From Clostridiales bacterium (GTDB lineage Bacteria > Bacillota > Clostridia > Christensenellales > CAG-138): 64,000 bases of DNA. A program made the translations under genes and the position numbers. Within the stretch, counting starts at the first letter, position 1, and every line of letters starts with the position of its first letter. Shown piece by piece: positions 43,775-52,315 of the stretch. The stretch spans positions 1 through 64,000 of the forward strand of contig SFCQ01000004.1 of the NCBI GenBank assembly GCA_004558525.1, read 5' to 3'. Below the pieces are notes generated by a model, which had not been told where the DNA came from, made no database searches, and was given only the letters and a program-made list of their open reading frames with translations.

Positions 43775-45196
43775 ATGGTATTCAGCTCGCCAACATTTAT
43801 ATTCCTGTTCTTTCCCGCGGTGTTCCTGCTCGCGTTTTTGTTAAGGCGCAGCATAAAATGGAGCAACGCGGTGCTGCTCGTTTTATCCCTGCTCTTTTAC
43901 GCGTGGGGGGAGCCGGTTTATGTGCTTTTGATGGCGCTTACAACGCTTATATGCTATATATGTGCGCTCGGCATAAAAAAGGCCCAAAAAAGCGCCGGCG
44001 GCGATAAGCACGGGCGCTTTTTCTGCACATTGGCCGTTATTTGGGGCATAGGCACGCTTGTGATATTCAAATACACAGGCTTTTTGGTGTCAAGCTTTAA
44101 CTCTGTTACGGGCTTAAGCATACCCGTGCCGGACATAGCTTTGCCCATAGGCATATCGTTTTTCACTTTTCAGGCAATAAGCTATGTGCTTGACGTCAAG
44201 CGCGGCAACGCCGAGGCCGCAACAAGCTTCCTTGACGTGCTTTTGTATATATCCCTCTTCCCTCAGCTTATAGCGGGGCCGATTGTGCGCTATCAGGACG
44301 TTGCCGAGCAGATAAGGCAAAGGCATATAACCCTCAACGATACTGCGCTTGGGCTGAGGCGCTTCTGCTTTGGCATGGCAAAAAAGGTGCTTATAGCCAA
44401 CACGCTCGCCTATACTGCGGACAGGGTATATGCCCTTACGGAGGCAGAGCTTAACGCGCCAATAGCCTGGCTTGGCGCGATATGCTACCTTATGCAGATA
44501 TACTTTGACTTTTCCGGTTACAGCGACATGGCGATAGGCCTTGGCCGCGCATTCGGCTTCACCTTCAGGGAAAACTTCATGTATCCTTATTGCGCCGATT
44601 CCATGCAGGATTTCTGGCGCAGGTGGCACATATCGCTTTCAACATGGTTCAAGGAATATGTTTATATACCGCTTGGCGGCAACAGGCGCGGCAGGCTGAG
44701 AACGGGCGTAAACAAGCTTACAGTCTTTCTGCTCACCGGACTTTGGCACGGCGCAAGCTGGAACTTTGCGTTGTGGGGCCTTTACCACGGGCTGTTCCTT
44801 ATGCTTGAAAGCTACGGCCTGTTAAGGCCAAAACGCTGGCATAGGGCTTTAAGGCATATATACACCGTGCTTGCGGTAACGGTTGGCTTCGTGCTGTTCA
44901 GGGCGGATACCTTAAGCGGCGCATGGCTTATGATTGCAAAAATGTTCACCGGCTGGCAGTTCGCCCCGCTTTTCAACGCAAAGCTTTCGCTGCTTTTGAG
45001 CCCGATATGCATCGTGGCCCTTATAGTGTCAGTTTTTGCCTGTATGCCTGCCGCCAACAGTATAGCAAACCGATTTACCGTATATCGGCCAAAGCTTGGA
45101 TATGCCGTGTATTGCGCCGCATTGCTGCTGTTTATCGCCTGCATTGCGTGCTTATCAACGGCAAGCTATAATCCGTTTATATATTTCAGGTTCTAA
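43775..45196 (+). CDS. MBOAT O-acyltransferase (AlgI/DltB family)
   Basis: A 473-residue polytopic membrane protein with about 11-12 helices. It has ALPIGISFFTFQAISYVLDV, IAGPIVRYQDV, FDFSGYSDMAIGLGRAFG near residue 250 and the catalytic histidine in LTGLWHGASWNF near 330. It moves acyl groups (usually acetyl) across the membrane onto an extracellular polymer. The adjacent SGNH protein at 45210 is the usual partner. No polymer biosynthesis genes are in the window, so the acylated substrate (wall, teichoic-like polymer or glycolipid) is unknown. Confidence 0.93.
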   Translation: MVFSSPTFIFLFFPAVFLLAFLLRRSIKWSNAVLLVLSLLFYAWGEPVYVLLMALTTLICYICALGIKKAQKSAGGDKHGRFFCTLAVIWGIGTLVIFKYTGFLVSSFNSVTGLSIPVPDIALPIGISFFTFQAISYVLDVKRGNAEAATSFLDVLLYISLFPQLIAGPIVRYQDVAEQIRQRHITLNDTALGLRRFCFGMAKKVLIANTLAYTADRVYALTEAELNAPIAWLGAICYLMQIYFDFSGYSDMAIGLGRAFGFTFRENFMYPYCADSMQDFWRRWHISLSTWFKEYVYIPLGGNRRGRLRTGVNKLTVFLLTGLWHGASWNFALWGLYHGLFLMLESYGLLRPKRWHRALRHIYTVLAVTVGFVLFRADTLSGAWLMIAKMFTGWQFAPLFNAKLSLLLSPICIVALIVSVFACMPAANSIANRFTVYRPKLGYAVYCAALLLFIACIACLSTASYNPFIYFRF

Positions 45197-45209
45197 GGAG
45201 GGTACGCGC

Positions 45210-46595
45210 ATGAAAAAAGGCCTTTTGCTCGGGTTTACCGCGCTGATACTTCTTATATGCCTGCTGCCGCTTGCCGCCAACATATTCGGCTACAAGGCGG
45301 CGAACAGGGAGAATCGCCCGCTTGCGCGCAAGCCTGAGCTTATAACGAGGGACGGCCTGAATCTCGATTTCCCATCCGACTTTGACGATTACTGGTCGGA
45401 TCATTTCGGCTTCAGGGAGGAGCTTGTAACGGCCTTCCATTCAGCTACGCTCACGCTTTTTAACGACACGCTGAACGAAAAGGTGGTCGCCGGCAAGGAG
45501 GGCTTCTTATTCTATTCCGAAACATTAAACGATTACGCCGGCATTGACCGCATGAGCGACGATGAAATAGCAATGGCCGCCGCATCGATAAGGCTCATAA
45601 AGGAATATGCCGAGTCAAAGGGCGCAAGGTTCGTCTTTTCGGCGGCGCCAAACAAAAACACGATATATCCTGAATACATGCCGGATAGAATAAAGCGCGC
45701 ATACGAGCACGGCTCAAACAGGGAAAGGCTGTATGCCGCCCTTAAGGAGCAATCCGTTGATACGATAGATTTTGCGGCCCTGCTTACCGAGCATAAGGGC
45801 GACGGCTTATTATACTATCAGCAGGACACGCACTGGAACCAGCGCGGCGCGATAATAGCCTACAACGCCATAATGAAGCTTATATTAACCTCCGGCAACG
45901 ATTGCTATGACGACTATGCCGCCGTAAAGCCCACGGAAAAAACGGGCTACTCCGGCGACCTGCATAATTTTGTGCTGCCTGCGGAGAGCTCAAGCCTGTC
46001 CTATCCGGACTATGGTATACCGGCTGACTATGCTGCCGACGCCGGCGCAAGGCCTCAGCGCGACCCAAGCTTCGGCACGACGAGCGGCGTAAACAGGGAT
46101 AAGGCCTTGCTTTTGTACAGGGACTCCTTTGGCGAAGCGATAATACCGCTGCTTTCATCAAATCTTGGCAGGGCGGTGTATTCGCAGGAGTTTCCGTATA
46201 ATCTTACGCTTGCGGATAATTCCGGCCAAGACTTTGACCTTATAATGATAGAGCTGGTGGAAAGGAACATACCAAATCTTCTTTCCTCCGCGCCGTTTGT
46301 GCCGGCTGTAGAAAAGCAGCTGCCTGAAGGCGCATGCCGGGCCGGCTTTACGGCTGAGGCGAAGCAAAAAGCGGGCTACACGCAGCTATGCGGCAATGTA
46401 TCCGCATATTCCGCGGCAAAGCGCATATATGTAAAAGTCGCCTGCACAGACGGCGCAGAGCGCGTATATGAGGCCTTCCCCGTAAGCGCGTCTTGTGACG
46501 GCGCAGGGCAGGCCCTGAACGCTTCTGAGATGGGCTACATGCTCACCCTGCCCTATGGCATAGACGGCGAAGCGAGCGCCGTTTGGCTGGGTTAA
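45210..46595 (+). CDS. AlgX/AlgJ-like SGNH protein, acetylation partner of the MBOAT
   Basis: A 461-residue protein with an N-terminal membrane anchor (LLLGFTALILLICLLPLAANIFG) and an SGNH-hydrolase-like outer domain. Catalytic-type motifs are QQDTHWNQRG (the Asp-His pair) near residue 211 and LYRDSFGEAIIPLL (nucleophile Ser) near 302. The opening NRPLARKP...DYWSDHFGFR is typical of the family. ATG at 45210 follows AAGGAGGG; the opening at 45096 lies within the MBOAT gene. It likely takes the acyl group from the MBOAT and moves it to a polymer. Confidence 0.9.
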   Translation: MKKGLLLGFTALILLICLLPLAANIFGYKAANRENRPLARKPELITRDGLNLDFPSDFDDYWSDHFGFREELVTAFHSATLTLFNDTLNEKVVAGKEGFLFYSETLNDYAGIDRMSDDEIAMAAASIRLIKEYAESKGARFVFSAAPNKNTIYPEYMPDRIKRAYEHGSNRERLYAALKEQSVDTIDFAALLTEHKGDGLLYYQQDTHWNQRGAIIAYNAIMKLILTSGNDCYDDYAAVKPTEKTGYSGDLHNFVLPAESSSLSYPDYGIPADYAADAGARPQRDPSFGTTSGVNRDKALLLYRDSFGEAIIPLLSSNLGRAVYSQEFPYNLTLADNSGQDFDLIMIELVERNIPNLLSSAPFVPAVEKQLPEGACRAGFTAEAKQKAGYTQLCGNVSAYSAAKRIYVKVACTDGAERVYEAFPVSASCDGAGQALNASEMGYMLTLPYGIDGEASAVWLG

Positions 46596-46681
46596 AACCA
46601 ATTTTTGAATAAACAAGCTCCTTTACCGAAAAACTAAGCTTGATGCAACGCCAAATGCTATCGGAAAGGAGCTTCTGTTGT

Positions 46682-46873
46682 ATGGATTTTATAGACCCTG
46701 TTGAAAAAGGAGAGCATGCCGGGCCGAAAAAGCGTATTCGCTATCCGGGCATGACCTCCACCGTCTCCGGCACGGAATGTACCGGCCTTATGCCCTCGCC
46801 GCCTGAGGATGACGACGAATACGAATCATATCAGGATATGCACGGCATGGGAATACCGAAAAAGAAGGATTGA
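46682..46873 (+). CDS. Small acidic protein, 63 aa, hypothetical
   Basis: A short frame starting at ATG 46682 with AAAGGAG at 46665-46671. The sequence is hydrophilic with an acidic centre (EDDDEYES) and a Lys-rich end, with no signal peptide or known motif. The good ribosome site, the lack of overlap with another gene and its placement just after the SGNH gene favour a real gene. It ends two bases before the convergent MATE stop, so no terminator separates them. Confidence 0.5.
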   Translation: MDFIDPVEKGEHAGPKKRIRYPGMTSTVSGTECTGLMPSPPEDDDEYESYQDMHGMGIPKKKD

Positions 46874-46875
46874 GC

Positions 46876-48258
46876 CTATTCAGCCGCCTCGGCCTGCTGC
46901 GCCGGGGCGCTGTTTATAAGCTTGCGCTTTGTGCTTATGTACATAAAGAACAGTATCACCGTAGATATCAGCCAGCTTATGGGATACGATACGAATATGC
47001 TGGCAAGCGTGCCGTATTTTGCAAAAACGGTAGCTATCCATATTATCCTGAGCACGCACGCGCCAAACAGGCACACGAGCATTGGCGAAAACGATTTGCC
47101 CATGCCCCTTAACGAGCCTGTAAACACCTCCATACTGCCGCATATGAAATACGTTGTGGCGATGAGCATAAGCCTTTGGCAGCCATATGCTATTACCTCA
47201 GGATCGTTGTTATATAGGCTCAAAAGCTGATTCCTGAAGAATATGACTATCGCTCCTGTGACCGCCCACGCTATCCACACAAGTATATTGCAATACAGGC
47301 ATATCGGCGCTATCCTGTCGTATTTTTTTGCGCCCACGTTCTGGCTGGTAAACGTTACCGTCGCCTGAGAAAAACTGTTTATAGCTATATAAACGAAGCC
47401 CTCAAGGTTGCTGGCGGCCGAGCAGCCGGCCATAACGAGCGAGCCGAACGAGTTTACTGAGGATTGTATTATAACGTTGGATACCGAAAACAGCGCGCTC
47501 TGTATCCCCGCGGGAAGCCCGATCTTTATCATTTCCATAAGCTTGCTGCCATGCAGCTTGAGCTTGCTCGGATAAAAACGCACGCTGCCAGACGTATGCA
47601 TAAGGCAGTTCACGACAAGCACTGCGGAAAGCAGCTCGCTTATAATGGTTGCATAAGCCACGCCCGCGACCCCCATGTCCAGGCATATAACCGTTATAAG
47701 ATTCAGCGCCACGTTTAGCGCGCCCGATATTATAAGATAATACAGCGGCCTTTTAGTATCGCCAACGGCACGCAGTATGCCCGCGCCATAGTTATACACC
47801 ATAAGCGCCGGCAGGCCGGCAAAATATATATGCAAATACCTGGCGGCAAGGTCGATAACATCCTCAGGACTGCCCATAAGCTCAAGGAAGGTCCTTGCGA
47901 AGCAGACGCCGAATATGCCAAGCGCAACGCCCGATATAACGCTGAAAAGCATGGCTGTATGCACGGTATCTGATACCGCGTCATAATCGCGCGCGCCAAA
48001 ATAGCGCGCCACGGTAACGTTTACGCCGAGGCTTACGCCTATGAATAAAGCTACGACCAGATTGACCAAGGAGCCTGTTGAGCCGACGGCCGCAAGCGCC
48101 TGGCTTCCGGCAAATTTTCCCGCGACCACCATATCGGCCGCATTATATAAAAACTGAAGCACGCCCATAGCTATCACGGGCAGCGAGTATTTCAGGAGCA
48201 TGCTGAAAAGCGGCCCCGTAGTCATATCCATTTCATAGCTTGCGCTTTTGTTTTTCAT
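46876..48258 (-). CDS. MATE-family multidrug/metabolite exporter
   Basis: A 460-residue membrane protein with 12 helices in two halves. It has MTTGPLFSMLLKYSLPVIAMGVLQ in two pieces, YNAADMVVAGKFAGSQALAAVG near residue 40 and GLPAGIQSALFSVSNVIIQS near 245, which are MATE signatures (NorM/DinF-like). It would use a sodium or proton gradient to export cationic compounds. The start is ATG at 48258 with GGGGGGAAC upstream. Confidence 0.92.
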   Translation of the reverse strand: MKNKSASYEMDMTTGPLFSMLLKYSLPVIAMGVLQFLYNAADMVVAGKFAGSQALAAVGSTGSLVNLVVALFIGVSLGVNVTVARYFGARDYDAVSDTVHTAMLFSVISGVALGIFGVCFARTFLELMGSPEDVIDLAARYLHIYFAGLPALMVYNYGAGILRAVGDTKRPLYYLIISGALNVALNLITVICLDMGVAGVAYATIISELLSAVLVVNCLMHTSGSVRFYPSKLKLHGSKLMEMIKIGLPAGIQSALFSVSNVIIQSSVNSFGSLVMAGCSAASNLEGFVYIAINSFSQATVTFTSQNVGAKKYDRIAPICLYCNILVWIAWAVTGAIVIFFRNQLLSLYNNDPEVIAYGCQRLMLIATTYFICGSMEVFTGSLRGMGKSFSPMLVCLFGACVLRIIWIATVFAKYGTLASIFVSYPISWLISTVILFFMYISTKRKLINSAPAQQAEAAE

Positions 48259-48304
48259 GTTCCCCCCAAGGCGGCATGCCGCCGCAATTAGGTATTATAT
48301 CACA

Positions 48305-48643
48305 TTAGAACACCACCACAAGCAGCATCTTGAATTTTTCTTTTCCATATACCGCATGCGGATGCCCTGCCGGCATCACTATGCTTTCCCCCTCGTTAAG
48401 CTCGTAGTCCACGCCGTCTATAGTTATCCTGCCGACACCGTCAAGGCAGGTAACGAACGCGTCCCCGCCGGAGGCATGCGTGCTTATCTCTTCATCTTTA
48501 TCAAAAGAAAAAAGCGTAACGCTCACGGCCCTGTTCTGCGCGAGCGTCTTGCTCACCACTTGCCCTTCCTGATAAGCTATCTGCTCTTTAAGCGTAAGCA
48601 CTTCGGCTTTTTCTATGTTCTTCATTGGTCCTGGTATGGTCAT
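48305..48643 (-). CDS. Cupin-domain protein
   Basis: A 112-residue single cupin barrel. The first cupin motif region HASGGDAFVTCLDG and the second PAGHPHAVYG supply histidine ligands for a metal. Close relatives are small cupins found beside MATE or regulatory genes; the substrate is unknown. The start at 48643 follows AAAGGAGAAC. An ATAGC-TCC-GCTAT dyad (48681-48693) in the upstream region may be a regulatory site. Confidence 0.85.
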   Translation of the reverse strand: MTIPGPMKNIEKAEVLTLKEQIAYQEGQVVSKTLAQNRAVSVTLFSFDKDEEISTHASGGDAFVTCLDGVGRITIDGVDYELNEGESIVMPAGHPHAVYGKEKFKMLLVVVF

Positions 48644-48958
48644 TTTAGTGTTCTCCTTTTGTATAGTCTAAGCGTACCAAATAGCTCCGCTATCTTTGAG
48701 TATAGTATAGCAGAGCGGGCAGCATAAAAGAAGATGCAAACAGCGTCCGTGCTTCAAAACCGGCCTCGCCCTGCGCAGCTTTGAGCTGTTAAATCAAATC
48801 CTAATGCGCTTTTATTGTTTATATGATACAATTCTGTTTGTAATAAGGGCATATATAAGCCCTTATCGTATTTGTTTTGAGCGGGGCGCTGCCCGTTGCG
48901 GCTCAGCTTGCCGCTGCACCGCTTTACATTGCCTCCGCGGAAAGGATATTTAGGTATA
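48644..48958. other. Divergent region between cupin and PHP genes
   Basis: No gene is seen in these 315 bases. It contains the ATAGC/GCTAT dyad near the cupin gene, AT-rich DNA, and a perfect hairpin ATAAGGGC-ATATATAA-GCCCTTAT (48843-48866) without a T tract in the PHP gene leader. The hairpin could be a leader structure. Confidence 0.4.
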
Positions 48959-49777
48959 ATGGCTAACGGCTGCATGATAGACGCTCACATACACTCCTCT
49001 GTTTCCTTTGACAGCGACACCCCAATGCGGGATATGGCTTTGGCCTCAATTGAAAAAGGGGTTGAGGGCATATGCTTTACCGATCACTACGATGTGATAG
49101 ACTCCGGCGGCAAGTTCGTGCCGGAGTACGATTGGTCATTTGCGCATGCCGCGCATGATGAAGCCAAAAAAGCCGTTGGCGAAGGGTTTATGCTCAATTT
49201 CGGTCTTGAGCTTGGGAACGCGCCCGCCGGCTTTTCAGCTGCCGAAGGCTCACTCAACGAGCCGGACATAGACTTTGTGCTTGGCTCCATACACAACGCA
49301 AGCGCAAGGCTTGCATATAAGGATTATTACTATGTTGACTACACGTCAGAGGAGCTTTGCTACTTTTATCTTGACGACTACTTTTCGCAGCTTGAGCAGC
49401 TTGTGGCATGGGGCAGGTTTGATAGCCTGGCGCATGTGCCGTATCCTTTAAGATACATGGTGGAGCGCGACAAGCAGCCCATAACGCTTGAAAGATATTA
49501 TGAGCGCATAGATGCCATGCTGCTGCACCTTGCAAGAAACGATAAGGCTCTTGAGGTCAACACGGGCAAGACCGGCCGCATAATGCCGGAATATCCGTAT
49601 CTTCTGGAGCGATTTCATGCCTTGGGCGGCAAGCTCGTAACCGTCGGCACAGATGCGCACAGCATAGCGCAGACCGGACTTGGACTTAAGGGAGCATACG
49701 AGCTGCTCAAGCAAAAAGGGTTTAGCAGTGTTGCCTGCTTTAAGCGCCGCAAGCCCGAAATGATAAGGATAGAATAG
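48959..49777 (+). CDS. PHP-domain phosphatase, histidinol-phosphatase-like
   Basis: A 272-residue PHP hydrolase of the HisK type. Metal-binding motifs are DAHIHSSVS near residue 8, FTDHYDV, LGSIHN, SLAHVPYPLR and TVGTDAHS near the C-terminus. There are no other histidine-biosynthesis genes nearby, so a different phosphoester is possible. ATG at 48959 is used; ATG at 48974, just before IDAHIH, is an alternative because the ribosome site (GAAAGGA) is rather far from either. Confidence 0.85.
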   Translation: MANGCMIDAHIHSSVSFDSDTPMRDMALASIEKGVEGICFTDHYDVIDSGGKFVPEYDWSFAHAAHDEAKKAVGEGFMLNFGLELGNAPAGFSAAEGSLNEPDIDFVLGSIHNASARLAYKDYYYVDYTSEELCYFYLDDYFSQLEQLVAWGRFDSLAHVPYPLRYMVERDKQPITLERYYERIDAMLLHLARNDKALEVNTGKTGRIMPEYPYLLERFHALGGKLVTVGTDAHSIAQTGLGLKGAYELLKQKGFSSVACFKRRKPEMIRIE

Positions 49778-49835
49778 GCTGTTTTGTTATAGTGCGGCGT
49801 CACGGCGGCGCCGTTGCCGCAACGAGCATGACGCC

Positions 49836-50825
49836 CTATTCTCCGTTTGCGGCATACAGGCTTTGGTTTATAAGCACGGCGGCTTTTTCCGCATCTATGC
49901 TGATGGTCATATCGGCGTTGACCGTTGCTTCGGCCCCTGCCGGCATGAGTATGCTTTTATACTCCATCTCGTCGGCCTTAAGCACGGCGTAGCCGATATC
50001 GCTGAGCGCGGATATATCCATATTCGTTTTTGCGCTTGTCATCACCATGCTTAAGAAGGCTATTGCCGTTTTCTTGCTTATGCTCTTTCTCATGTTCAAT
50101 ACGGCGCTTTTAACAAGCCCCGCCCTTCTTTTAAGCATGGATATGGGATATTCGCCGCTTATCGGATCAAGCGCATATACCATGCTTTCCATACCCGTAA
50201 GCTTGGCAGTTTTTGCTTCTATCGTCTTGTTCATGGCCTTGCTCATATATTCGGCTTCCTGTTTATCCGGCGTTGTTTCCACGCCGCCCTGCTTGTCTAT
50301 TATCATCGCCAGAAGGGCCGTGTCGGCGCATACATAGTATTTTATGTTAAGGCGAAAGCTCTTGTTTATGCTTGCAAGAAGCTTTGCTATGCCATCCTGC
50401 TTGTATATCGCGGCTATGCTCCTGCCCGATAGAAGCAGCTTCTCGCTCAGCGTTATCACGCTCAGCCTTTGCGCCATATCGTCAAATGAGATTATATACG
50501 CCATGTCTAATGAAGCGTTCTCGGAAACGGGCCTGTTCTGCACGGTTATAAGCACGCCCGTTGTGTATTGCTCTATCATCTCGTCCGTATATATTCCGGA
50601 TATGCTGATATCCTCCTTGCCCGCGCCGCCGTCATTGGTCTGCTCAGGCTTATCCGTATCCGCATTTTCTGTTTTTGCCGCTTCCGGCTTTTTTATCAGC
50701 GCGTCCAGGCCCTGTATATTAGGTATCAGCAGCGCCGCCGATATTATCCCCAGCACGGACAGCGCGCTGAAGCTTATTATAACGCCTATAAGCGCCTTTA
50801 TCAGCTTTTCTCTGTTATTGCTCAT
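49836..50825 (-). CDS. Divergent LytR-CpsA-Psr (LCP)-like membrane protein
   Basis: A 329-residue protein with one N-terminal membrane helix and an extracytoplasmic LCP-like domain. YVCADTALLAMIIDKQGGVE matches the LCP YVxVD...VDxxGGV block, and RRAGLVKSAVLNM matches the RQxxVxxA block. In the usual SIPRDT position it reads LSEKLLLSG, lacking the arginine that binds the polyprenyl pyrophosphate in active LCP transferases. It may therefore be inactive or have changed function. The start overlaps the stop of the NAGPA-like gene as ATGA. Confidence 0.72.
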   Translation of the reverse strand: MSNNREKLIKALIGVIISFSALSVLGIISAALLIPNIQGLDALIKKPEAAKTENADTDKPEQTNDGGAGKEDISISGIYTDEMIEQYTTGVLITVQNRPVSENASLDMAYIISFDDMAQRLSVITLSEKLLLSGRSIAAIYKQDGIAKLLASINKSFRLNIKYYVCADTALLAMIIDKQGGVETTPDKQEAEYMSKAMNKTIEAKTAKLTGMESMVYALDPISGEYPISMLKRRAGLVKSAVLNMRKSISKKTAIAFLSMVMTSAKTNMDISALSDIGYAVLKADEMEYKSILMPAGAEATVNADMTISIDAEKAAVLINQSLYAANGE

Positions 50826-51916
50826 TTGGGGCTGTCTCCCCCAGAGTATTCGCTTATTATCAGCATATCCCTGAGCCTTCGCGCCTTTCCCTTTCCGGAA
50901 GGGCTTGATATGGTCTTATTATCGTATACCATCATGCTGCTGCCGCCGCCGTCAAGGTTGTAAGCTATATCCGCATTGAGCTCAAGCGCAAGCTTCTGCA
51001 TCTCCAAAAAGTTCATGCCTGTGGAATAGCCCTTTTGCCTGCCGTCTATTACAACAAGGCCGTAATGCCCCTTTTCATAATAGCACAGCATGGTGCGCGG
51101 GTTCCGGCTGTGCTTTTTTACGCCCTCGAGCGGCTTGGAGTCCATAAGAAATGCCGGCCCGAACTTCCATGCCTGCCAGATGCTTTTATCATATGCGTCA
51201 AAGTCGCCGAATTTTATAAGCCTCATCGTGCCGTCATAGTACAGCGCGCATACCGAATCGGAGTATTTTTCATATTCCGTCATGCCCGAATAGTTTGCGT
51301 TTTTGTTGTCCGGCGCCCTGCCCAGAAGCTTGCCGTTGCGTATAAGGCCGCTGGGCGCCCAGTCGCCGTTTACGGCCAAAATGGCCTTGTTCGTGCGCGC
51401 TATTTTTTCGGCCTTGGCGTTTTCCCCTTTTACATATGCCGTTTTGAAGCTGTATATATTGCGTATCCATATATCCGCAGTATAATACACCGCCCCTGCG
51501 CGCTTATGCTTTTTTACGGCTATCCTGACCTCATCGCTTTGGTAGCTGAAATCCGCGCCTTCGCCCGTATCATAATCTGGGAAATCTACGCCCTGTATAT
51601 CGCCTTCAATGTACGGCCTTGCAGGCTCAGGCTTAGCCGTTGTGCCGTTGTCCGGCGCTGCCGGTTCGGCTGATTCTATGGGCTCCGGCTGCAATATGGG
51701 GCTTATAACAGGAACAGGCGTCTGGCCGAGCAGCGCTTCGGCAGTTTTTCGCTGCTCCTTATACAGCCTTATCAGCAGATAGTCGCCCGATATTATAATA
51801 AAGCAAATCATTATGGACAAAGCCGCGGCGCAGCTGAGCAGCGCAAGCTTAAGCCTTGTCCCGCCGCGTTTTTCGTTTATGTCCTTTGGCGCGCCGCGCC
51901 GTATTTTGCTACGCAT
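50822..51916 (-). CDS. Membrane-anchored NAGPA-like phosphodiester glycosidase domain protein
   Basis: A 364-residue protein with a short basic cytosolic head, one membrane helix (LLSCAAALSIMICFIIISGDYLL) and a Pro/Glu linker. The NAGPA domain (about 130-355) has LAVNGDWAPSG, RNPRTMLCYY, LVVIDGRQ, AYNLDGGGSSMMVY and a final RRLRDMLII. Members cleave phosphodiester-linked sugars, as in the mammalian uncovering enzyme. ATG at 51916 is preferred over GTG at 51967, which lacks any ribosome site. It is coupled to an LCP-like gene, and LCP proteins make phosphodiester links between wall and polymers, so the pair may edit such links. Confidence 0.85.
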   Translation of the reverse strand: MRSKIRRGAPKDINEKRGGTRLKLALLSCAAALSIMICFIIISGDYLLIRLYKEQRKTAEALLGQTPVPVISPILQPEPIESAEPAAPDNGTTAKPEPARPYIEGDIQGVDFPDYDTGEGADFSYQSDEVRIAVKKHKRAGAVYYTADIWIRNIYSFKTAYVKGENAKAEKIARTNKAILAVNGDWAPSGLIRNGKLLGRAPDNKNANYSGMTEYEKYSDSVCALYYDGTMRLIKFGDFDAYDKSIWQAWKFGPAFLMDSKPLEGVKKHSRNPRTMLCYYEKGHYGLVVIDGRQKGYSTGMNFLEMQKLALELNADIAYNLDGGGSSMMVYDNKTISSPSGKGKARRLRDMLIISEYSGGDSPK

Positions 51917-52016
51917 ATCGCCTTTATACCGCCTTGCAGCGCGGCTTTTTTGAGCATAGCCGCGCACAATGCTAATCTTTCCGGATATCAGGCTAAATAA
52001 TCATATAAAAAACAAA

Positions 52017-52269
52017 CAGGGCTGCAAGCCTTCGCTTACGACCCCCAGCCTGTCGATAAACCCCGGGGTTGTTAAGGGGCGGCTGCCCCTTAAGCTTTAT
52101 TCCGGCTCTGACGGCATGTGCGTCAGAACGGATGAAAACCTTCAGGTTTTCGTACCTTGCGGGTTTTGCCGCCCGGGAGCAAGAGCGAGAGGCAAAACCC
52201 GTAAAAACTCGAAAAAGTGGCGTTCAGCCACTTTTTCGACACTCTCAGGGCTGCAAGCCTTCGCTTACG
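52017..52269. repeat. Dispersed structured element, copy E, with perfect 24-bp flanking duplication
   Basis: A full copy (about 52046-52245) from CAGCCTGTCGATAAACC to TTTTTCGACACTCT, oriented as copy C. All five hairpins are present; the GGGTTTTGCC...GGCAAAACCC stem is perfect over at least 10 pairs here. It is bracketed by a perfect 24-base direct repeat (52017-52040 and 52246-52269), beginning CAGGGCTGCAAGCC. The right copy is followed by GCCCTG, which closes a hairpin (CAGGGC...GCCCTG), so the element looks inserted into the terminator of the glycerate kinase gene. It occupies the gap between that gene and the NAGPA-like gene. Confidence 0.93.
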
Positions 52270-52315
52270 GCCCTGTCCATAAAGCGTGCTTTTTGTAAAG
52301 CCAAGCTGTCTTGGC

